From Lepraria neglecta (taxonomy: Eukaryota > Ascomycota > Lecanoromycetes > Lecanorales > Stereocaulaceae), in assembly GCA_033220425.1 (NCBI GenBank), contig CM065653.1:1302001-1366000 (forward strand): 64,000 bases of DNA, in the 5' to 3' direction. Of this stretch, positions 34,890 through 45,125 are shown in pieces. Each line of letters starts with the position of its first letter. Position 1 is the stretch's first letter. A model generated the notes under the pieces. The model was given only the letters and a program-made list of their open reading frames with translations. It did not search any database and had not been told where the DNA came from. Position numbers and translations under genes: made by a program.

Positions 34890-36900
34890 ATGGCTGCTCC
34901 GGACGCCATGGCAAGTAAGCATAAGCTGGAGGAGCAAGCTTCCATCCCGCGAAAGCGATTTAAAGCCTCTGAACTCCCATTGAATTCAACACAAAAATCG
35001 TCCATTGACAGCATACTACATACCATCAAGAAGAAAGGAGAATACGATACGTTGAGAAAGAAGGTCTGGTCACAGTTTGCGGAGAGCGTACGTATCTGGA
35101 GAGCACATTGCCTTGCCGCTTTGCGCCTCAGCTAATTGGTATGCCATTTAGGAGGAGAAAACGGCGTTTACAAAGTCGCTGAACGAGCTCGCCGAAGCAG
35201 AGATCGACCGCGACCCCTCTCTACTGTCTCGTGACCGCCACAAAGCAGCTACATTGGTGCAAGGCGCTGTCGACCGCAGCGATATTTACAAGACAATTGA
35301 GAAGACCCTGGATGATCTGATTGACAGAAATATCGTCCACATCCTGAAGGCCGGGCGCGACATCAGGAGAGCCGAAGTTGGCGAAGAGGTCGCTGCTGAG
35401 GAAGAGAAGCGCGGCAGCAAGACAGATGAAGAATATGCGAAGGAGTCGGTTGTGAGAAGAGAGAAGAGGGCCATAGCACGCAAGAGGGAGGAAGCTGACA
35501 AGAGGAAAAAAGAAGAGTATGAGAATTTGAAAGCAGAAGAAGCTCGTACAAAGGCAGAGCTGGAAAAGCTGCAGAATGATGCGAAGATGAGGAAGGAGCG
35601 AGAGGTTCGACGAGCTGAGAGGGGGACAGACTCCGACAAGAGACAGCGTCGGGAGAAGGACATCGAAAGGGAGAAGTACAAGCTACGAGAGTCCGAATCT
35701 GCTGCAATACCTGTAACACCAGCAGCGCCCGTGGACGAGAAAGCTCTCGAAGAAGCTGCTCTCGCTTTGCTACTCCAAGAGGGTCGCGAGCTGGCCGCCA
35801 AAAATACACCGAAAGTGGAAAGAGAGCGCTCAGAGTCTCCACACCGCAAACCCCATGTCTCTCCTCCAAAAGGTCCAGCAGCGGACCGCAACAAAACTGC
35901 CGTCAAGCCCGATCATCGACCAAGACTTGCTTACAGCAGCGCACCAGGGTACCAAGGGTCGCCCATACCGCCTCCTCCATCTGCGTTATCTCGAAGCCGC
36001 AGCCCTAATCGTGCTTCCTCCACTCGCCGTGACCATTCCCGCTCGACTTCACGCACTCGACATCGCTCATACTCCATTCGGGACGACGAGCGCCGCCGCG
36101 AGGTAGACTCAGAAGCTAGAGCCGCATCGAAGGCGCAGATGCAAGCCAAGCGAGATGTAGATGCTGAAGCTTATAAAGCACGTGGACGCAATGATCGTGA
36201 TGATGCAGAGCGACGAAGCCGCAGCCTATCAAGAGGGACCGATAGAGGCAGCATTCGAGACAGGGAGCGAGAGCGAAGCAAGAATTACGACTACGATTAT
36301 GACCGCGACCGCGACCGCGACCGCTCCTATCGTCATCGTGACGAGCGGCCCCGTAGCAGGGATCGAGAGAGAAAACGCTATGATGACCGCCCCTATATCA
36401 GACCGAGGCGGGAAGAGGCTCCCGAGCATATTGATCGTTATGTTCCTGGTGGTGCTGCTCCGGCTAGAGACAGGGACAGGGATAGGGATAGGGATAGGGA
36501 TAGGGATACCAGAGACAGAGAACCAAGGGATCGCGATGACAGAGAGATCAAGGATCGAGACGGCAAGTCCGACGAGCCCAAGGAGAGGTCGACTGGAGAC
36601 AAGGACACCCGTGAACGCAGCTCCTACTATGATACGGAAAGGGAGAGGCGCTATTACAAAGACGGCGATGGCGGGAGAAGCGAGTACAGGGACAAAGAGA
36701 GGGGCAGTGAGAGGCCTAGGGATCGGGACAGAGATAGAGAGGATCGATATTCAGAGAGGGATAGAAATAGGCGTGATGATCGCCCATATGTTAGCCGGAG
36801 GAGGGACGAGGCTCCAGAGCACATTGATCGGTATGTGCCCGGTGGTGACAACAGAGACAGGGAGCGGGATAGAGGCAGGGAGAGGGACAGGAGTCGTTAA
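34890..36900 (+). CDS. SHG1: COMPASS SHG1-domain protein with long Arg/Asp tail
   Basis: Model: join(34890..35087, 35152..36900), 648 residues, 64-bp intron in phase 0. The N-terminal 120 residues form the SHG1/BOD1 domain: IDSILHTIKKKGEYDTLRKKVW, then LSRDRHKAATLVQGAVDRSDIYKTIEKTLDDLI. In yeast Shg1 belongs to COMPASS (Set1), which methylates H3K4. A long Lys/Glu coiled coil (about 165-280) is followed by a Ser/Pro region and a roughly 300-residue RD/RE/RS-rich tail that resembles splicing-factor RS-like domains. The peptide EEAPEHIDRYVPGG and a close variant appear about 130 residues apart. The yeast protein is far shorter, so the tail must do something fungal-specific, perhaps binding RNA or splicing factors; that is inference. 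Confidence 0.87.
36469..36508 (+). repeat. Hexamer repeat coding for Arg-Asp dipeptides
   Basis: About seven tandem copies of GACAGG/GATAGG within the SHG1 tail. The period of six keeps frame, so length changes would only add or remove Asp-Arg pairs. Confidence 0.85.
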
Positions 36901-37339
36901 AGTAGCGACTTGTTGTTTTCTCCTTACAAGGAATTGTATGCATTGAGCACTGGATATCGGTTAGATTTGTAGGAGACCGCAGCATCTCCAAAGCGTGGAC
37001 TTGTACATGAATATCTTTGTATGATACAGAAGGTTAATTTGCAGATGATCACGATGCCATTATCTGCAGTGCTCGAGGATTGCATTTCCAGCATCTATTT
37101 TGTCACCTCGACGACGGCCTCTACAGGATTCTGGACAAGGCTAGCTTGATTAGCCGGGGACCGCCCGAGGTGAATCCTTCAAAGCTTGGGTCACGATCTT
37201 TCATAGTTCCTGGTGGCGCCTCGTACTCCCTCTTTCAGCATCGTGCTCCGTCAGCAGCGGTCTCTATCTATTTGCATGCTCTGGCTGGCTCTTCTCATCT
37301 TTCTGACTGCACCAGTTTCGGTGCAATTCGGGTAAGACC
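36901..37339. other. Intergenic, no gene supported
   Basis: 439 bp between SHG1 and the second P450 remnant. An open frame from 37080 lacks support. Confidence 0.35.
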
Positions 37340-38971
37340 ATGGCTATCATTGTGCCGCTTCTCGAGGCCTACCGGAGCCACCCAGCCTTGTCGCTCGTGG
37401 CGCTGACACTGACGCTGGTAGGCCTCATCGTCACCCCAACTGCGCAACGCAATTGACGTTGAAAAGCTCGCGACGTACTTTGCTGTCCTAGCGACTTATC
37501 GCATTACACTCCACCCACTCGTAGCCTTCCCAGGTCCCAAGCTAGGAGCCATATCCCATCTTCCCCACGCCATCTCAGGAATTCACGGGCGCCAACCTTT
37601 CGATGTACGAGATCTTCAGCAGCGCTATGGAGATTTCGTCCGCATCGCTCCCGACACGCTGTCTTTCATCACTTCAAGCTTGTAGAAAGACATCTATGGG
37701 CATGGTACGGGACGGAAATTTGCAAGACACGCCTCCGACCTGATGTCCATAACCTCTTAACTGCTCCGGATGAGGACCATGCCCGGCAACGAAGCGCCAT
37801 CTCCCATTCGTTTTCGGAGAAAGCACTTCGCGGTCAGGAACCTCTGATCACTCGTCATATCGACCAACTCATGAATCAGCTTCAGCGGAGCGCTGAGAGT
37901 AACAACGAGGTCGACATAGTTCGGTGGTTTAGAATTCGTCACTTTCGACATCACCGGAGGCCTAGATTTAAGCGCGCAGTTTGAATGTGTCGAAAACAAC
38001 GACTATCATCCGTGGATCTCGCTACTGATGAGCTTCCTCAATCTGTAACTCACGTTATCAACGCTAAAGTCTTTGGGCCATTACTCGCAGTCCTCATGCT
38101 CTTTGCACCAATCGTCGATCTAAAGAAGGATAAAGATCATGTGCGAATGAGCGCCGAAAAGGTTCAGCAACGATTAGCAGTTGGCGAGGATCCTGCACGA
38201 TCGGACTTTTGGACTTATGTCTTTGCGCCACAAGGACGAAAGGGCAATGTCCGAGGGCGAGATAGGGTCTAACGCGGCGCTTATCCTCCCAGCCAGCACC
38301 GAAACTATCTCCACTGCCTTGTCCGGAACGATCTCGAAATACCCCAATGTTCTCGCCAAGCTGTGCTACGAGTTGGATAGCCCCTTTACGTCGGAGAAAG
38401 ATATCAAAATGACTACGGTTGCAAAACTGCCATATCTTAAGGAGTACTTGACGAGGCAATGCGCATGTATCCACCCTTTTCCGGCGGTCTCAGACGGCAA
38501 GCCCCATGCGGTGGAGAAATCGTATCCAACTACTTCGTTCCAGAAGGGGTAAGTAAATGCCCTGTAAGCCTTGAATTTTCTGCTAATGATTTTCCTCGAA
38601 GACCATCGTAAGCGTAGATCAACTAGCGGCTTATAGCTCACATTCCAATTTCATGCAGCCAGATCGCTTCGTGCCAGAACGCTGGCTCCCTGCCGACAAT
38701 CCTAACCATCCAGACTTTGCGGCATCCAATCAAAAGGATGTTTTTGAGCCATTTAGCACTGGGCCCAGGAATTGTGCGGGCAAGAATCTGGCATATGCAT
38801 GCAGAGATGAAACTGATTTTGTCACGATTCTTGTGGCCCTTTGAGTTCACCCTGCTGGATGATGACTTTAACTTCGAGCGGCAGCTTGCTTTCCTCTTTA
38901 GAGAAAAGCCCCCATTGCGAGTACGTCTTCGCGTTCGGAGTCATTCGCTTACTGAAATAAGTCCGAATTGA
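37340..38971 (+). pseudogene. Broken cytochrome P450 (copy 2)
   Basis: Ordered P450 pieces: ATG and membrane anchor near 37340 (LVALTLTLVGLIV), then RITLHPLVAFPGPKLGAISH near 37500. QRYGDFVRIAPDTLSFI lies near 37620, and an I-helix remnant PASTETISTALSG near 38290. KLPYLKEYL lies near 38430, PDRFVPERWL near 38660 and the heme loop FSTGPRNCAGKNLA near 38755. One intron (38551-38602; donor GTAAGT) still looks well formed. Frame changes and stops interrupt it at five or more places. In the I-helix the usual AGSETT is PASTET, which would remove the conserved Gly. It resembles copy 1 in overall type but not closely enough to call a recent duplicate. Confidence 0.83.
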
Positions 38972-39634
38972 CTATGGATGTAGTTATGCGATCAAGTATA
39001 CATTAGGTTCTTGTAAATGCCGGCGCAGAAATCTGTCTTCTTGCCTGATGACCAGTAGATACTCGCCTAGGTAGGCGTGATTTCCTAAGGCCCATATAAC
39101 ATGATTTGGCGTTTGTCATGAGATCCACAGACAGGTTGCATCGCTTTTTGATAGAGCATTCTGGGGCCTCGCTGATAAGCTCTCGCAACGTACATGCACT
39201 TACAAGCTTTCTATGATGTAGGTATCCCTGAATATACGAGCGTTACATATACTTATGTGGTCAAGGTTTCGGTCAGATGCCAAGCTTTTCCACAGGGTTG
39301 CCCCCCTAAAGCAGGCACTAGACTTAGTAGGCTCGGTCATTAGAGCCGCTGAGCTTACAGGGTTGTGTACCAGTCCCGGGGCATGCTGTTCTAGGGAGAT
39401 TCTGGCCGAAAACCCTCTGTATTCTGCCCTGTGAACAAGCTGATCACTTTATCTACGTCCTTGCTCTGAAGGATCCAGCCGTAAGTCAATTTGTACTGCT
39501 AGAGGACTCTTTGCCGCGATGTAAAGCAAGCAAGGTCCGATATCCTATTGCTGTAACGACGAAGCCTTTTTCATCCCTTAATACCAGGCAGCAACATTAA
39601 TTAACAAATCACTGTTTATAAGGACTACTACACA
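38972..39634. other. Intergenic, no gene supported
   Basis: 663 bp. It probably holds the promoter of the CofD-like gene at its right end. No repeat or element was recognised. Confidence 0.35.
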
Positions 39635-41286
39635 ATGTTCCTTTCTACATCTACGACACCTAATGAGCCCAATGTCATGATTCCCGCTCAAAAGCGAAAA
39701 GTCGTCGTCTTCAGCGGCGGCTCAGCAGCCAACAGCCTCGTGGACGAGTTTAATGAAGTTATAGAGAAGAACAATTGTGCTTTGACTTACGTTATACCCA
39801 TCAGCGACAATGGTGGCTCTTCCAGCGAGCTCATTCGTGTGTTTGGAGGACCGGGGATTGGAGATGTGAGAAGTATGTCTATTTTCTTTCTGCAGTCTGT
39901 GCCTTTTCTAGTCCCCTTTTGGGTATTTTCATATCAGAAGACAGGAGACATTTCATCTCGTTGCACCATGCATACATAAAAGTTCTTGTCTAAAAACGTC
40001 TTTTACCATATCCTGACTGACCACCTATCACCGCAGCACGCCTCGTCCGCCTCATCCCACATACGCATACCAATATTTTAAACCTGTTCAACCATCGTCT
40101 CCCCCCAAGTCCCGAGCCAGCCGCCGCGGAGTTTCTGACTCTTCTGACCGGCACCTCGCCTCTCTACGACGCAATCCCCACTCCACAAGCAATGCTAATT
40201 CGCGCCATCCTCTCGCACCTGCATCTCGAGATCCTAAAACGAAACCGTCCTCCCACTTCAACATTCAATTTCCAGTCCGCGTCTATCGGGAATCTCTTCC
40301 TAACCGGCGCTCGTTTGTTTTCAGGATCGGTTGAGTCGGCGATTTATTTACTCGCCATCATGGGTGGCGTTGATGAATCAAAAACCGCTGTGCTGCCAGC
40401 GATTGTTAGTAATTTCAGCCATCACATTTCCGCCGGGTTGGCCGATGGGAGTGTGATTGCGGGCCAGAATGCTATCAGCCATCCTAGCGAGCCTACTGCC
40501 CTCAACAGCAACCCCAGCGGCGATCAAGCTGATCACGCCTCAATAATGCTGAACGGTATCAATCACACGATCGAGGACGCTACACTCCCTGGCTCGCTAC
40601 CCACGCTCCGCCATGCAGCTATAGCATTCTCCAAAGCCTCCGAGGAACCACTCCCAGCTCGCATAGAAAGGGTATGGTACATCAATCCCTACGGCCAGGA
40701 AATGCGCCCGCCTCCTAATCCGAAAGTTTTGGAAGCTATTGGTGCTGCGGAGGCGATCATCTACAGCATTGGGAGCTTGTACACCTCTATCGTCCCATCG
40801 CTCATCTTACAGGGCGTGGGTGAATCCATAGCTCGCTCCAATGGTGCACGATTCAAGATTCTGCTTTTAAACGGCAGTCTGGATCGGGAAACCGGCGGCT
40901 TCTCCGCCTTAGATTTCGTTGCCGCGATTACTCGAGCTGGAGAAGAGAGCCGCGGCCATACTTTCCAAAGCAGTGAGAGCGTGGACGAAAACTTATGGTC
41001 ACAATATGTGACGCATTTAATTCATTTAGAGGGGCAGAGTGTGCCGAGAGTTAATAAAGAGGAGCTGGCGAAGTGGGGCGTGGAGTGTGTGAGGCTCTAC
41101 GGCAGGAAAGCTGGAGATGGAGTGACGAAGTATGATGGGAAGGCGTTGGTGCAGGCGTTGGGGGCGATTTTGGGGAAGAGGGAGAAGGGGGGAGGAGTAG
41201 GAGGAATACACTTGAGATGTGAGAGCTGCGAATCGCGCCTGAGGAGGCGACATGATGAAAGTGTATGTCCATTCAAAATCGGATAG
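39635..41286 (+). CDS. CofD/UPF0052 family protein (YvcK-like)
   Basis: Model: join(39635..39872, 40037..41286), 495 residues, intron 164 bp. The Rossmann-like start KVVVFSGGSAANSLVDEF (about 22-39) and SDNGGSSSELIRVFGGPGIGDVR (57-79) are the nucleotide- and phosphate-binding signatures of the CofD/YvcK superfamily. ASIGNLFLTGARLFSG and SIGSLYTSIVPSLILQGVGE, typical of the family, come later. Bacterial relatives are the 2-phospho-L-lactate transferase of F420 synthesis or YvcK regulators of carbon and cell-wall metabolism. Fungi are not known to make F420, so the role here is open. The C-terminus ends in a Cys-rich CESCESRLRRRHDESVCPF segment. The join gives DVR-T-RLVRLIP, close to the expected family block. 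Confidence 0.85.
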
Positions 41287-42029
41287 GCCGTTCTTTTCCA
41301 GCCAACGCGCAGAGAATCTGCCAAGTTGCTTGGGCGGAAAATATAGGCATTTAATGCCGGTATTCAGGCATCAGATATGCGCAGAGGGTATTTCGACAGG
41401 CTGAAGATGCCCTGATCAGAATTCATAAGATCGCCATGGAGGGTGTGAAGAGCCTCAACCTGATCAGAATTCATAAGATCGCCATGGAGGGTGTGAAGAG
41501 CCTCAAGACGGGTGAATATCCTAGATCTGGGACGCTTTTCGCCTATGACAGCAGTTGTTATGGATGAAAAGGCGATAATGAGAAAATGTAGCATGATATT
41601 TAATGCGAGGGCGGCAAGGCGGATACAGGAGATGCTTGCTGTGCGGCTGAAGCACAATAAGCCTAGTAGAATCTTAGAACTCACCCACCGCAATTTTTCT
41701 TGAAGAATGATATCTCTCTCCCTATACCTTTTTATGGATTTCTGTTTTATCTATTGGATGGATAGCGATGGAGACATTTGTCACGGGTTACGTGTAAGTA
41801 TTATGTACAGAGGCATCTCATCGAAGGCGCCTTGATGCTCTTTTATCTGGCACGGATTCTGATCCCGAGTGCAACCACGACTTCAGCACCTCAAGCAGTG
41901 CTTCCATGCTGCGGAGCGTAACCCCTCACTACCAGAGACACTTGGTTGCTACCCCGGTCCTCCGTCTCCAACATCGTCTTCTGTAGTCAGACAATACCCC
42001 CTTTAACGCCTTTCACTCTCCAGACCATC
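41287..42029. other. Intergenic with an exact tandem repeat
   Basis: 743 bp between the CofD-like and amidohydrolase stops (convergent). It contains the 48-bp duplication listed separately. A minus-strand frame spans it but has no ATG near its start. Confidence 0.4.
41411..41506. repeat. Exact 48-bp tandem duplication
   Basis: Two copies (41411-41458 and 41459-41506) read identically from CCTGATCAGAATTCATAAGA onward to AGCCTCAA. Perfect identity suggests a recent duplication. The period is divisible by three, but no gene is supported here. Confidence 0.95.
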
Positions 42030-43184
42030 TCACAATCCCTCAACAGGACTATTTTCCGCCTCCCCCGGATTAATCTCCAACCCCAACAACTCAATCGCAT
42101 TCCCCCCTAGAATGGCCCTGCTCCCCGCATTATCCTGCCCGCCAGTCACAGCATCAAAGTTCGTCTCAACACTCGCCCACTTCTCCGCCCCTCCTTCCAG
42201 CGGTGGGAAGAAGGGATGGTCGGTTCCGAAAAGGACTTTCTTATAGCTGACCTTGTCTACAGCGGCTCTAACGCCCGTTTCTGAATACACCACTGCGTCA
42301 AGCCAGATATTATCAAACAGAACTCGATCAAGCGAGCGTTCTGGCCCTCGCGATTTCTCTCCATATTCGTTGGAGTGTTCGGGAAAGTGCCGCTCGTGCT
42401 TGACGCAGCTGTCAATGCGGCCGGCGAGGAAGGGTATGGTGCCACCTGAGTGGGCAATTAAGAGTTTGAGTTTGGGGTAGCGATCGAAGACGCCGCTTAG
42501 CCACATCCGCGTGAAAGCTATTGTGGTTTCCATTGGGAAGCCGAGGCTTAAGGGTAGGACATGACCGTATTCACTGGCTCTGGGACCGTAGAGCGAGGAT
42601 GGGAGCCCGTAGTGGGGATGGAGAAATATGGGCAGTTGTTTCTCCTCTAGGGCTGCCCAGATGGAGTCGAGGTTTGGGTCGTCGAGGCCGTTACCAAGGC
42701 CTGTGGTACCGAGGATGATACCTCTAATATGCGGAAGTGTTTGAAGACGGTCTACTTCGGTGACGATATCCAGAGGACTGGCGGAGAGTGGTAGCGTAGC
42801 GAATGCCCATAGCTTCCCCTGATCTCGGCTACATGTAAATTCCAATTCGTCGTTGATCATACGAGCCCACTTCGGGCCTTCTTTAGGAGATAGAAAGTCT
42901 AACCAGGGGTTTGCCAGCGAGATCACTGATGCGGTTATGTGGTGATTGGACATAAATTTTAATTTGACGCCAATGTCTGTATAGGAGGGATCAATTGGTC
43001 TTCCTCTCGATTCTGGAGGGAGGGATGAGTCATCGTCTGAGGGAAGGATGATGAGGCGCGGTGAAGCGCCTTTCTCGAACGGGTAGAGGAGGTAAGGGAC
43101 TGTGGTGCGGGAGCGGAGGAGTGAGATGTAGGAAGACGGGTAGATATGGGTGTGGATGTCGATGACTGGCGGCTCAGATGCCAT
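42030..43184 (-). CDS. Amidohydrolase, ACMSD-like decarboxylase/hydrolase
   Basis: An intronless 384-residue TIM-barrel protein of the amidohydrolase-2 family. The metal site is seen as DIHTHIY (H11, H13), FLHPHYG (second His pair region), LLIAHSGGTIPF and FGTDHPFFPP with the catalytic Asp. This layout fits the ACMSD group, metal-dependent decarboxylases and hydrolases of aromatic or muconate-type acids. The N-terminal 80 residues carry VPYLLYPFEKGASPRL, usual in fungal members. The substrate is unknown. It shares a 408-bp promoter region with a 2OG-Fe(II) oxygenase on the other strand, which could mean co-regulation in a small catabolic step. Confidence 0.87.
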   Translation of the reverse strand: MASEPPVIDIHTHIYPSSYISLLRSRTTVPYLLYPFEKGASPRLIILPSDDDSSLPPESRGRPIDPSYTDIGVKLKFMSNHHITASVISLANPWLDFLSPKEGPKWARMINDELEFTCSRDQGKLWAFATLPLSASPLDIVTEVDRLQTLPHIRGIILGTTGLGNGLDDPNLDSIWAALEEKQLPIFLHPHYGLPSSLYGPRASEYGHVLPLSLGFPMETTIAFTRMWLSGVFDRYPKLKLLIAHSGGTIPFLAGRIDSCVKHERHFPEHSNEYGEKSRGPERSLDRVLFDNIWLDAVVYSETGVRAAVDKVSYKKVLFGTDHPFFPPLEGGAEKWASVETNFDAVTGGQDNAGSRAILGGNAIELLGLEINPGEAENSPVEGL

Positions 43185-43592
43185 ACTGGATGGTAATCAG
43201 GAGAATGAGGATCTGCAAACAGTATTGGAGCTGGAAACTTGAGCTAGCAGCGTATGGCATGGAGTGTCATTCTCGAGCAAGGAGTTTTACCCTCTCTTGA
43301 ACGATTGCTGCGGCGAGTGACACTCCAACTCAGCTGGCAATGGGCACGCGTTACGACTCAGTATAAGCAGAAGCCACAATGGCAAGAAGTGGTCGATGAC
43401 AACGCGGTGGAACAGAGCTGCGGCGCCCACCGAGGTCGACCGATAAGCGCACGGGCCAATTTCTTATCAGAACCCAAGAACCAGTAACCTCGAACGGCTG
43501 ATTTCCTGACCTAGAGACCACCTCCCACAGCAACGAGTATATCTTTTCAAGACAAGCGACTAAGCTCAATTGAATTGTCATCCTCTCCCAAT
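43185..43592. promoter_or_regulatory. Divergent promoter region, amidohydrolase/2OG oxygenase
   Basis: 408 bp between start codons of two metabolic enzymes. No binding site could be named by eye. Confidence 0.45.
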
Positions 43593-44698
43593 ATGGCACC
43601 GACAGCCACAAGTCCTCCAGCGATGCCCAGCTCCGCATCCGAGCTTCCGATCCCAGTATATCCCTCGCATTGTCCAGTCTCTCTTCTCTTGAATGCGCTG
43701 ACCATAACCAGCTCATTTCTCTCGAGCCCCTTATCACCTCCTCCTCGACAACCGTTGAAACATCTCAAGCCCTTCTATCCGCCTTCCGAACCTCAGGCTT
43801 CCTCTATCTCACAGACTTCTCTTCTCTCATTCCTCCATCGCTTGTAGACTCAGTCTTCATCCAATCAGCCAAATTCTTCGCGCGCCCTCAATCACAGAAA
43901 GACGACCTGGCGTGGACGACAGCCCGCTCAAACCGAGGCTACGTATGCATGGGCCGAGAGAAAGTAAGCCAAGGCGCTAACAAAGAAGAGGTTGCAAAGG
44001 ATCGGGAAGGAGGTGGTGAGGATTTGAAGGAGAGTTTCGAGATTGGTCGAGAGGGTGAGGAGGGCCATGAGAATCGCTGGCCCGACAGAATTGATAAGGA
44101 GGGTGCTGAGTTCAGGTTGACGATGGCGGGCTTTTTTGAAAAATGTAAGGAGGTGCACGCTCTATTGATGCGAGGTATAGCGCTTGGTATGGGATTACAC
44201 GGAGGGTTCTTTGATGAATTTGTGAGGACGGGAGATAACACATTGAGACTTCTGCATTATCCTGCTGTACCGCCAGGCGGCTTCGAGGGTGGGAAGAGGG
44301 TGAGGGCGGGAGCGCATAGCGATTACGGGAGCGTAACGTTGTTGTTTCAAGACGATAGAGGAGGCTTGCAGGTTGAGAGGCCAGAGGGGAAAGGTGGGTG
44401 GCTGGATGTCGAGCCTCGCAAGGGAACTATCGTTGTCAATGCAGGAGATCTGCTAGCGAGATGGAGCAATGATGTGATCAGGAGCACGAAGCATCGAGTG
44501 GTGGAGCCGCCGCTGAAAGGCAATGAGCAAGAGGAGGGATATCCACCTAGATATTCTGTGGCTTATTTCTGCAACCCTGATTTTGATGGATGGATCGAAG
44601 CTTTGCCGGGGACGTGGGAGGGCGAGAAGGGTGGGAAGAAGTATGAGGGTGTCAACAGTGGCGAGTATCTGGTTCAGAGGCTGAGCGCGACTTATTGA
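43593..44698 (+). CDS. 2-oxoglutarate/Fe(II) oxygenase (isopenicillin N synthase-like fold)
   Basis: Model: join(43593..43655, 43712..44698), 349 residues. The main exon has no plausible ATG near its 5' end. A 63-nt first exon (MAPTATSPPAMPSSASELPIP) with a GTATAT donor and AACCAG acceptor (56-bp intron) gives ELPIP-LISLEPLI, the family's usual start, so I chose this model. DIOX_N-like ALLSAFRTSGFLYLTDF follows. The Fe(II) triad is H223, D225 (AHSDYGSVTLLFQD) and H282 (STKHRVV), with the 2OG-binding R301-x-S303 (RYSVAYF). All cofactor ligands are present. The substrate cannot be told; fungal relatives act in secondary metabolism and in nucleobase or flavonoid-like oxidation. Confidence 0.88.
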
Positions 44699-45125
44699 GC
44701 GTTGGCTGTAAAAGTTGATGTGTCTTCTCCGTACTTGATCTATAGCATTGTGTTAGCGAGACCTGTTGCCATTTCATTGTAAAAAAGGCTCTGGCCGGGA
44801 GCGAACATGGCCATCTGGAGCAATCCGCAGAACTATTGCGAGGTATGTTGGCTGACATTTTTTGTGCCTTCGTTACGCCCAATAGATGCATACTGCCACT
44901 TCCAAGCCTGCCATTTGGCGGTAGGTTGAGTCTTGTGAGCAAGGTGACATGAGGAACGTAGTGTTTTGAGCGTGGCTGTCTCGGTGTCTTTAGTGCAAGA
45001 CTCATCTGCCTCTTTGATTGCATGTCCGAAGCTACCCCAAGATTTGGTATTATTGTGCCGGGCCGTGTGAAAGTCGCCGAGCTGTCGGGTTGAAATCGAA
45101 GGATCAACTCCAATCCGTCAATTAA
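44699..45125. other. Convergent intergenic region
   Basis: 427 bp between the oxygenase and ATP13-like 3' ends. A minus-strand frame here contains a His-Val-Thr-Leu tetrapeptide but no other support. Confidence 0.35.

Noticed and set aside
35286-35906. Long minus-strand Ser/Arg-rich frame inside SHG1
   Set aside because: Antisense shadow of the Lys/Glu coiled coil; no start context or homology.
36161-36946. Plus-strand 261-codon frame overlapping the SHG1 tail
   Set aside because: Frame shift of the same Arg/Asp repeats, rich in Ile/Gly/Thr from the repeat phase; not independent coding.
41364-41693. Minus-strand 109-codon frame across the tandem repeat
   Set aside because: It has no ATG near its start and no family resemblance; it stays open because the repeat period is divisible by three.
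44652-45113. Minus-strand frame with a His-Val-Thr-Leu motif, possible 2H phosphoesterase
   Set aside because: Only one of the two needed His motifs is visible, and the frame overlaps the oxygenase end and 3' flank.
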